Assembly: GCA_942493055.1 (NCBI GenBank) | Contig: OW818680.1 | Span: 5,890,001-5,954,000 of the forward strand | Direction: 5' to 3' | Source: CAIZQW01 sp942493055 | GTDB taxonomy: Bacteria > Verrucomicrobiota > Kiritimatiellia > RFP12 > UBA1067 | DNA length: 64,000 bases | Shown here: positions 6,492 to 12,996 of the stretch, in pieces | How the letters are laid out: every line of letters starts with the position of its first letter | Position numbering within the stretch: position 1 is the first letter of the stretch | The notes under the pieces: model-generated | The model's input: the letters and a program-made list of their open reading frames with translations, nothing else | Database searches by the model: none | What the model was told of the DNA's origin: nothing | Program-made: the position numbers and the translations under genes

Positions 6492-7808
6492 ATGAGAACA
6501 ATGCTGCTTGGATGTTTCGTTGTTTTAGCTCTCGTTTTGTTTATATCCTGTCAGGAGAAGGAGGAGGAACTTATCCTAGATCATTCATTGAGCCAAAACT
6601 GTTCACAGCTTATTTTTGAAATAGCAGATTTAAACACTGGTTTTCACGTTCGAAGCAATCCGACATTTGTTTATAGGATCAAAGACGAGAATGTGAGAAC
6701 AAACGTAATGGAAATTCTTCTAAATAATCAGGAGAAACTACATAGCGTCATAATTAGATCTTGTATTCCAGCGGCAGAAATTCTTGCGTATGACGAAAAG
6801 AAAAAAAGGGTTCTTATTTTTTGGCTCGACAGAAGTGTGACAACAGAAATTATTGAAACTCTCAACAAAGCGCATGTTAATCCCGCTGGAAAATCCACGA
6901 ACGGAGGTTATGGGGTTGATTTATCTAGTCATCGAAGAGCCGCCGTGCCGAGTAAGCGCTTCATGGTCGCACACGGTGTTGAAATGACGGAAGCTGAGTT
7001 CACAAAAATCATTCAACACAAAAGTAAGCTCTCGGACACAGACACTGCAAGGCTTGCGGTGACAGTGACAGCAGGCGACAGCCTCGCGACGTGGGGCATG
7101 GTTCTGATCCCCGCCGGCACCAACAGTGGCACGGACCCTGAAGAAGGCAAGTATTCGTTGACAGTCGAGGCGTTTTACATGGATGCGACCGAGGTGACCA
7201 AGGCTCAGTGGGACGAGGTGTACAACTGGGCTGTCTCGCACGGGTACTCGTTCACCAACGCGGGGTCGGGTAAGGTTTCCTCTCATCCGGTCCACACAGT
7301 GGACTGGTATGATTGTGTGAAGTGGTGCAACGCCCGCAGCCAGAAGGAAGGCAAAACGCCATGCTACAATTTGAGCGACTGGTCATGCAACTTCTCGGCA
7401 AACGGCTATCGGTTGCCAACGAACACGGAGTGGGAGTATGCGGCGCGGGGCGCGCTGAGCAATAAGCGTTTCCCTTGGGGGGACACGATCACGCACAGCC
7501 AGGCGAATTATTATAGTTTCAGTTCGAGTAGCTACGATGTGAGTCCGAAGCAGGGCTGCCACCCGACCTACGCGACGGGCGGATATCCTTATACAAGTCC
7601 TGCTGGCGCATTCGCGTCAAACGGGTACGGTCTTTACGACATGGTGGGCAACGTGTGGGAGTGGTGTAATGACGCCTCGGGGGCGTACCGGTACAACCGT
7701 GGCGGGAGCTGGGACTGCATCGCGTACTGCGCGCGTTGCCGCTACAGCTTCATGAGCTTCCCGCTCTTCGCAAGCTCCAGCAGAGGGTTCCGCACTGTTC
7801 GCCGTTGA
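6492..7808 (+). CDS. SUMF1/FGE-like domain lipoprotein
   Basis: The gene encodes 438 residues from an ATG with AAGGAG upstream. Residues 1-20 are a lipoprotein signal ending in LFISC. Residues 20-190 are a domain I do not recognise. Residues 200-438 are a SUMF1 (C-type-lectin-like) domain: GMVLIPAGTN, YMDATEVTKAQW, YRLPTNTEWEYAARG, GLYDMVGNVWEWCND, RGGSWDCIAYCARCRYS and a final GFRTVRR. True formylglycine-generating enzymes use two Cys after GGS at a set spacing. Here the Cys are spaced differently, so sulfatase activation is doubtful and a binding role is as likely. Expected location is membrane-anchored and extracytoplasmic. Confidence 0.85.
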   Translation: MRTMLLGCFVVLALVLFISCQEKEEELILDHSLSQNCSQLIFEIADLNTGFHVRSNPTFVYRIKDENVRTNVMEILLNNQEKLHSVIIRSCIPAAEILAYDEKKKRVLIFWLDRSVTTEIIETLNKAHVNPAGKSTNGGYGVDLSSHRRAAVPSKRFMVAHGVEMTEAEFTKIIQHKSKLSDTDTARLAVTVTAGDSLATWGMVLIPAGTNSGTDPEEGKYSLTVEAFYMDATEVTKAQWDEVYNWAVSHGYSFTNAGSGKVSSHPVHTVDWYDCVKWCNARSQKEGKTPCYNLSDWSCNFSANGYRLPTNTEWEYAARGALSNKRFPWGDTITHSQANYYSFSSSSYDVSPKQGCHPTYATGGYPYTSPAGAFASNGYGLYDMVGNVWEWCNDASGAYRYNRGGSWDCIAYCARCRYSFMSFPLFASSSRGFRTVRR

Positions 7809-7860
7809 GAGGAAGAGCAGAGGGGCGAGTTTGGACATAGGACATTGAGCTTGAGTAAAC

Positions 7861-8118
7861 ATGTGGAGTAATAGCACTATAACCATCAATCAGAGTTCAC
7901 CTTGTCGTTGCGGCTCGCCGCTTAAACTCGATGTCCTGTCGCTGAACCGCAAGCTCTCGGGCGTGGAGTCGAATAAGCTGTATTGCCTAGCGTGCATGGC
8001 TGGAGTGTCAAACGCGACGTCAGGAATTAAGAATTGCTCTTGCCCGTCCCCACCCCAAAGGGGTATAATCCATTGCATGATGATGAGGGCGTGTGGCAAA
8101 AGAGCGGAGGAGGGCTAA
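7861..8118 (+). CDS. Possible short zinc-ribbon-like protein (may be degraded)
   Basis: An 85-codon frame begins 52 bases after the SUMF1 gene. Its N-terminal half has a credible Cys4 arrangement: CRCGSPLKLDVLSLNRKL, then YCLACMAG. This resembles small Zn-binding domains with a Leu-Asn-Arg-Lys core. The C-terminal half (from about residue 50) is low in conserved character and could come from a frameshift. No strong ribosome-binding site is visible. The rest of 7809-8242 shows no other supported gene. Confidence 0.4.
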   Translation: MWSNSTITINQSSPCRCGSPLKLDVLSLNRKLSGVESNKLYCLACMAGVSNATSGIKNCSCPSPPQRGIIHCMMMRACGKRAEEG

Positions 8119-8242
8119 CGTAATGAGAGCGATACAGCGGAGTAAATGTCTACTGTCGAATTGCGGTCCCCATACTTCCTTTCTTTACCATTCGGATTAA
8201 TATTATAATCGCAAGCAATGAAGATAAGGAAAGAGGTGCTTT

Positions 8243-9076
8243 ATGAGTCCAAATATCAAGTTGCACTGTTTTTTTGCTGGGTTGATTCTCTCTTGTTTGT
8301 CAGCATTTCAAGTAAATGGCGCGGGCACGGATACCCCGGTATTCGACATTCCGGACATTAATTCCAATTTAATTGTCAAGGTTGTGGGTTTCAGAAAGAC
8401 GGAATCTATCGTCAATGGGATAGAAGTGCCGATCTTTACGACAGATACCAATCTTTTAGGAAGAATGGACACGGGTGTGCTCTGCTGCATCGTATCACCT
8501 AAGCAATTTGCGAAGACTTTTTTTGTCCTGAAACGTCATAATGATGAGATGGGTGGTCTATCGGTAATGGTGCCATCGTATCAGTTTTTCGAAGTCGGAC
8601 GTTTTTATAAAATACCTTATTCAATTATGGATTTGGGTTTTGGGCAAGGAACAAATATATATTTTACTTGGGGTGGGGGCTTACGATTAAATAACGGGGT
8701 AAATGTCCACAGTAATGCTTTTTCCACTTCAAAGCTGGAGACGGCAGGAGATTATTGCAGAACCCTGGCTAAACGATATTATGTTTCGGCCGATGAGGCA
8801 AGGGCCGAAGTGGAACTCTTGCGTCCTCAAGTTGCCAAGTATGAAAAGCAACTGAAAGAAATTCAGGCAGCAATAAAGGATGAGTTGGATAGAAGAGAAA
8901 AAGCGGGTATTAAAACACCGAGTTTTAATCTGAGTGATGAAACAGATAAGTACAGCATACTTATGAGGGAACAATATAGAATTCTACCTCTGCGTGGTGC
9001 AGCCAAATCTGAAATGTTGAATGCAGAAAAACAATTAAAGGATTATAACAATCGACCTAACGAGGTCAAGCCTTAA
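8243..9076 (+). CDS. Secreted hypothetical protein with C-terminal coiled coil
   Basis: The gene encodes 277 residues, with a start supported by AAAGAGGTG upstream. Residues 1-27 are a signal peptide ending NGA. Residues 30-165 are a beta-rich region with no motif I can name. Residues 185-235 (EARAEVELLRPQVAKYEKQL and following) have a strong coiled-coil pattern. It is AT-rich compared with the catabolic genes downstream, as are other genes in this accessory region. An extracytoplasmic location is expected; the function is unknown. Confidence 0.65.
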   Translation: MSPNIKLHCFFAGLILSCLSAFQVNGAGTDTPVFDIPDINSNLIVKVVGFRKTESIVNGIEVPIFTTDTNLLGRMDTGVLCCIVSPKQFAKTFFVLKRHNDEMGGLSVMVPSYQFFEVGRFYKIPYSIMDLGFGQGTNIYFTWGGGLRLNNGVNVHSNAFSTSKLETAGDYCRTLAKRYYVSADEARAEVELLRPQVAKYEKQLKEIQAAIKDELDRREKAGIKTPSFNLSDETDKYSILMREQYRILPLRGAAKSEMLNAEKQLKDYNNRPNEVKP

Positions 9077-9100
9077 AGGTCACGAATCAGTCACCGTTGC

Positions 9101-9226
9101 TTACTGCGGCACCAGCCTGCACTTGCATTTGCATTTCGGTTTGCCCATCGCTTTCCACTCGGCAATGGTCTTGACCTTGCCGGCACGGGCTTCGCAGACG
9201 GGGCAGTGGGTGCCGGGGAAGAAGTT
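9101..9226 (-). pseudogene. C-terminal fragment of a phage minor-head (Mu gpF-like) protein
   Basis: On the minus strand this encodes about 41 residues ending at TAA 9103-9101: PGTHCPVCEARAGKV, then KTIAEWKAMG, then KPKCKCKCRLVPQ. The HCxxC...AG...EW...G...C...CRC pattern is typical of the C-terminal end of phage head-morphogenesis proteins related to Mu gpF. An in-frame stop directly precedes it (9227-9229), so the 5' part is gone. It supports a decayed prophage in this region. Confidence 0.5.
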
Positions 9227-9269
9227 CTAAAATCGAGAGTGCTAAAGTTCTAAAGTTGTTTCATTACTG

Positions 9270-10128
9270 TTATTTGAGAGGTATCACCTTTCGATGAACT
9301 TCGCCGCCTGAGCGGTTGCGAAGGCTGATTGCGGGTTTGTTCCGGCTGATGAACTTTCCGCTTCCGTCATACCACGCGCCGTCGATGTAGTAGCGCGTCT
9401 TTGGGACAGCTGCTTTTCCGAGGAAACTCTTGCCAGCGCCGCCGTTGCTCTTGGCGCCGGGCTCAACTTGCTCCGTATTAAACTTGAAACGTTTCGAGGC
9501 CAGGTCATCGCGAATCTGCTTGAGCTTTTCCTTGGCCACAGCCTTGCGGGCTTCGTTTTTGCGGTTCCGTTCGATCTCGCCGAGCCGCCATTTCTGCAAA
9601 CCGGTCAGTTTCTTTTTCGGATCAACCTTGGCAGGCGGCAGTTTTGCCGGAGGCACCTTTGCCCCATAGGTGTTAAGCTAAGAAGCGATATTTGTTGCCA
9701 ACATCAAAAGATTGACAATATTCAACGGTTTATAATGAAAGAATTTACCGCAAAAACCGCAAAGAGATTGCGCGGCTATCTCATCCGCCTCACCCGTGGA
9801 TACACGGACGGCGGAATGGATAGCCGCGCAGATGAATACGAAATTCATTTTCATCAGCAAAAAACAAGTTTTTTGCTGATGAAAATTGAGTTGATTCCGC
9901 GCAAATGTTCGCTCCGCCGTCCATGTACCCATGGGCGTGACATTTGCGCTCTCTTTTGCGGCTTTTGCGAAAAAAGTATTTCATTCTTAGCTTAACACCT
10001 ATGACCTTTGCCCCGCCCGGAGGCACGGCTGCAGGGACTTCCTTTTTCTTCGGAATGTCGTCGGTCTTGACCTGGACGGTTTCGCCAGACGGAGTCTTTA
10101 TGGTGGAGTTGACTATAACTTCAATTCT
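9270..10128 (-). pseudogene. Basic, possibly phage-derived protein gene interrupted by a MITE
   Basis: The 3' part (9270-9656) reads as a Lys-rich protein with LTGLQKWRLGEIERNRKN, a coiled-coil-like helix, and a C-terminal RYYIDGAWYDGSGKFISR segment. The 5' part lies at 10015-10128 (STIKTPSGETVQVKTDD, then EVPAAVPPGG). Removing 9665-10003 plus one target duplication joins them in one frame through AAVPPGGAKVPPAKLPP. The 5' end beyond 10128 is lost to another repeat, and no start codon remains. The product is unknown. The nearby phage-head fragment on the same strand suggests phage ancestry. Confidence 0.65.
9665..10003. mobile_element. MITE-like element with 20-bp perfect terminal inverted repeats
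   Basis: The 339-bp element is bounded by CATAGGTGTTAAGCTAAGAA and its exact inverse complement at 9984-10003. It is flanked by a 10-bp direct repeat, ACCTTTGCCC (9655-9664 and 10004-10013). No transposase is encoded. Inside are three hairpins: TGCGCGGCTATC with GATAGCCGCGCA (9769-9830), a 19-bp perfect stem ATTTTCATCAGCAAAAAAC (9847-9886), and GCGCAAATGT with ACATTTGCGC (9899-9949). Part of the core recurs near 41 kb. The transposase that moved it is not in the window. Confidence 0.88.
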
Positions 10129-10213
10129 GTTTCCCCACGGAACACACGGAAAAACACGGAAAACAGGTATTTTTACTCTGTGCACTCTGTGCCTCTGTGA
10201 GAAACAAGTAACT
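10129..10213. repeat. CCACGGAA / CTCTGTG-type intergenic repeat
   Basis: The stretch holds CCACGGAACACACGGAAAAA followed by CACGGAAAACAGG, and then CTCTGTGCACTCTGTGCCTC followed by TGTGAG. These G/C-spaced words resemble dispersed intergenic repeats seen in several environmental phyla (from memory, not searched). It interrupts the upstream end of the broken gene at 9270-10128. From 10214 to about 10290 I see nothing further. Confidence 0.5.
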
Positions 10214-10293
10214 CCTCCGTTTATTCCTGCACTGCGGTCGGCGGTCTGCCAACATCCCGCAACTGCGAGTCCCTCTGCTTTTCAAAATAGGGG

Positions 10294-10322
10294 TTGCAAA
10301 GTGGCTAGCACGACAATAAGAT
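10294..10322 (+). promoter_or_regulatory. Candidate sigma-70-type promoter
   Basis: TTGCAA (10294-10299), a 17-bp spacer and TAAGAT (10317-10322) precede the serine-hydrolase gene. This would give a leader of about 22 bases that contains AAAGGAG. It was judged by eye only. Confidence 0.4.
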
Positions 10323-10350
10323 ATACAGATCTTTGCTTAAAGGAGTCTCT

Positions 10351-11856
10351 ATGAGTCTGATGCGTGTTGCGGTTCTGTTCCTGCTTGTCAATCTGTTCGC
10401 CAGCCTGGCGCGGGCGTTCGAAACGTCACTTCCGGAGGTTGAGGGCGTCTCGTCCGACGCGATTCTTGGCTGGGTCGAGTCTGTGGAGCGTGACATCGAC
10501 GCCCTGCACAGCTTCGTGCTGGTGCGCCACGGCAAGATCGTCGCCGAAGGGTGGTGGGCGCCGTACGAGAAAGACCGCCCGCACCAGCTCTATTCGCTCA
10601 GCAAGAGCTTCACGTCAACGGCGGTCGGACTCGCGGTGGATGAGGGGCGGCTGAGCCTTGACGACAAGGTTCTCTCCTTCTTTCCCGATAAGGCTCCTGC
10701 GCAGCCCTCTGGAAATCTGTCGAAGATGCGTGTGCGCGACCTGCTCTGCATGGGCACCGGAAACGCCAACGATACCTTCCCTCCGATGAAGGGGGGCACG
10801 GAGACGGACTGGATCAAAATCTTCTTCGCGCAGCCTGTGGAGCACGAGCCCGGCACCTTCTTCCGTTACAACACCGGCGCCACGTACATGCTCTCCGCCA
10901 TCGTTCAGCAAGCGACGGGGCAGAAGGTCTCCGACTTTCTGACCCCGCGTCTCTTCGAGCCGCTCGGCATTCAGAACCCGACGTGGGAGACCAGTGCGCA
11001 GGGCATCACGACAGGCGGTTACGGGCTGAAGGTCAAGACGCGCGACATCGCCGCGTTGGGCCAGCTCTATCTGCAGAAGGGCTTGTGGAATGGACGCCGC
11101 GTGCTCTCTGAGAAGTGGGTCGAGGCCGCCACCTCGAAGCAGATCAGCAACGGCGACAAGCCTGAGAGTGACTGGGCCCAGGGCTACGGCTTCCAATTCT
11201 GGCGCTGCCGCCACAACGCCTTCCGCGGGGACGGCGCCTTTGGCCAGTACTGCCTGGTGATGCCTGAACAGGACGCAGTACTCGCGATCAACAGCGGCTT
11301 GGGCGACATGCAACGGGTGCTTGACCAGGTATGGACCCTCCTGCTGCCGGGGATCCGCTCCGGGGCGCTGCCATTGTCCGCACAGGTGCAGACCCGCCTC
11401 GCCGACAAGCTCTCGAAGCTCATGTTGCGTCCGGTCCAGGGTGAGGCGACATCGCCGTCCGCTGCACTTGGAAAGGTCTTTACGTTTGAAGCGAATGAAA
11501 AGGGGCTGCAGGCGCTCTCGCTGAACCGGGACGATAAAGGGATGTACCTCATGATCCGCAACGCGCATGGCGAGCAGCGGCTCGACTGCGGCTACGGCTG
11601 TTGGACGCCCGGCGAACTCACCTTCGAGAAGAAACTGACCGCGCCCATTGACACCACGAACGGCAAGCAGGCAGTCGCCGCCTCCGGCGCGTGGTCCGCG
11701 CCCGACAGGTACACGGTAAATGTGTATTTCCGTGAGACGCCATATTGCCTGACGCTGTCGCTGCGCCTCAAGGACGATCGCTTGATCCTTGATCTGGAGT
11801 ACAACGTCGCGTTCGGCCCGAAGAAATGGACACTGTTCGGTCGGCCCCAATCGTAA
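10351..11856 (+). CDS. Secreted serine hydrolase of the beta-lactamase (class C/PBP) family
   Basis: The gene encodes 501 residues from ATG 10351, which has AAAGGAG upstream. An upstream in-frame start at 10333 lacks support. The N-terminus is a signal peptide (LFLLVNLFASLARA). The catalytic SxxK is S82-L-S-K85 in YSLSKSFTS. The Tyr motif is Y173 in FRYNTGATYMLS. The catalytic domain spans about residues 35-345 (PF00144-like), followed by a C-terminal beta domain of about 150 residues as in many PVC and Bacteroidota members. Likely a periplasmic esterase or peptidase acting on small substrates. True beta-lactam hydrolysis is not implied. Confidence 0.88.
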   Translation: MSLMRVAVLFLLVNLFASLARAFETSLPEVEGVSSDAILGWVESVERDIDALHSFVLVRHGKIVAEGWWAPYEKDRPHQLYSLSKSFTSTAVGLAVDEGRLSLDDKVLSFFPDKAPAQPSGNLSKMRVRDLLCMGTGNANDTFPPMKGGTETDWIKIFFAQPVEHEPGTFFRYNTGATYMLSAIVQQATGQKVSDFLTPRLFEPLGIQNPTWETSAQGITTGGYGLKVKTRDIAALGQLYLQKGLWNGRRVLSEKWVEAATSKQISNGDKPESDWAQGYGFQFWRCRHNAFRGDGAFGQYCLVMPEQDAVLAINSGLGDMQRVLDQVWTLLLPGIRSGALPLSAQVQTRLADKLSKLMLRPVQGEATSPSAALGKVFTFEANEKGLQALSLNRDDKGMYLMIRNAHGEQRLDCGYGCWTPGELTFEKKLTAPIDTTNGKQAVAASGAWSAPDRYTVNVYFRETPYCLTLSLRLKDDRLILDLEYNVAFGPKKWTLFGRPQS

Positions 11857-11858
11857 TA

Positions 11859-12767
11859 TCAATTTAAAGCGCTCATTTCTGCGATCTGCTCGCACCACGC
11901 ATTCATCATCAAGCATTTCTCGCGCGTGAGCTCGGAGGGGTGACCCACGTCGGGATATGCAGAAAGAATCAGCAGCCGTCCTTGCAGACACAGATCAAAG
12001 TAGCGTCCGCCGGGCTTAAATAGCTCTGGGAAGCCATCAGGCTTCATCAGAATGACATCGCCCCTATCAGCCTCCAGCACAGCCTTTGCGATTTCTTTTT
12101 CACCCGGAGAAATAAAGGGGGACACCATGACCATGCCCCGGCCGGCCAGTTTCATCGTCTCGTCTCTCAAACGCATAATCTCGTCAGGCGATGACTTTCG
12201 TGAAACACGTATATTGCCCATTTCCGGGCGGTCGAGTAAAAAAAGATTCCCATAACCACTCCAGCTCTGGTCCGAGGGAAGTCGTGGATGCTTCAATTGG
12301 TGGATGCGTCTAAAGACATCGGGGTTTGCCTTCTTGACACAATAGCGGCGGGGGTTGTCGCAAAGATAGGATGTGTAGGCCTTTAAAGCGCCCTTCCGCC
12401 AGACACAGAGGTCATGATAGCCAGGATTCCAGACGTTGAGTTTCGGGTTGCCTGTTTTTTTTCGAAGGGCGCTGGTAACCTGTGACTTGAAGGCGCGAAG
12501 TGGCACGCCAACGCTTTGAGTCATCTGCTCTTTCACCTGCACAATGCCATGAAGATGGTCTGGCATAATCACCAATGTGGAGGTCGCAATGGCGGGGTAG
12601 GCCTTGGGCATATCATGCCAAAGGTGATAAACAAGCCAACCGTCTTCATTGAGGGTGGCTTTGTTATCGGCACACGTCGCAAATAATGGGCGGCGCTCCA
12701 GCGTGGTCATGGTAATCATGTAGAACGCTGGAGCATGGTAATCCTGATAGGCGTTACGGTGGTTCAC
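11859..12767 (-). CDS. Y1/HUH transposase fused to a Rossmann-like (DprA/SLOG-type) domain
   Basis: The gene encodes 302 residues. The N-terminal half is a transposase of the IS200/RAYT superfamily: H71-L-H73 in IMPDHLHGIVQ is the HUH pair, and Y134 in YTSYLCDNPRRY is the likely nucleophile. Residues 172-275 form a second domain with alternating strands and helices: MVMVSPFISPGEKEIAKAV, DVILMKPDGFPELFKPGG and GRLLILSAYP. This resembles the nucleotide-binding fold of DprA/SLOG proteins. The pairing suggests a transposase coupled to a ligand- or ssDNA-binding module. Stop codons of this gene and the serine hydrolase nearly touch (convergent). A perfect 8-bp hairpin lies just upstream of its start. 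Confidence 0.8.
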   Translation of the reverse strand: MNHRNAYQDYHAPAFYMITMTTLERRPLFATCADNKATLNEDGWLVYHLWHDMPKAYPAIATSTLVIMPDHLHGIVQVKEQMTQSVGVPLRAFKSQVTSALRKKTGNPKLNVWNPGYHDLCVWRKGALKAYTSYLCDNPRRYCVKKANPDVFRRIHQLKHPRLPSDQSWSGYGNLFLLDRPEMGNIRVSRKSSPDEIMRLRDETMKLAGRGMVMVSPFISPGEKEIAKAVLEADRGDVILMKPDGFPELFKPGGRYFDLCLQGRLLILSAYPDVGHPSELTREKCLMMNAWCEQIAEMSALN

Positions 12768-12779
12768 CTCACGCTCCCC

Positions 12780-12797
12780 GGATGCGTGAACGCATCC
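12780..12797. repeat. REP-like hairpin next to the Y1 transposase
   Basis: GGATGCGT-GA-ACGCATCC is an 8-bp perfect inverted repeat 13 bases upstream of the transposase start, flanked by C-rich runs. RAYT-type enzymes act on such hairpins, so it is a candidate substrate. I found no second copy in the window. The remaining 12798-12996 shows no gene. Confidence 0.5.
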
Positions 12798-12996
12798 CCT
12801 GCAACTGAATGCTTTGTTTTCTCTTCCACTTTATTGCTCACGACCTCTCTCCTACTAATACAGTTTCAAAGCGAGTGTTTACACCGCTTCTTTGCGTGAC
12901 CCTTTTTTTGCTCTTCCATGCTGACCCCAGCAGAAGAAATTCATCAAATTATTACGTTGAGCAAATAATAAACGATCACTAGCGTCGTGTCAAAAG

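Noticed and set aside
6492..7808. True sulfatase-activating enzyme (FGE)
   Set aside because: The two Cys after GGS do not have the normal spacing and no sulfatase gene lies nearby, so only the SUMF1 fold is claimed.
10615..11991. 458-codon minus-strand frame
   Set aside because: It is antisense to the serine hydrolase with its SxxK motif and is rich in Arg, as expected for a shadow frame in GC-rich DNA.
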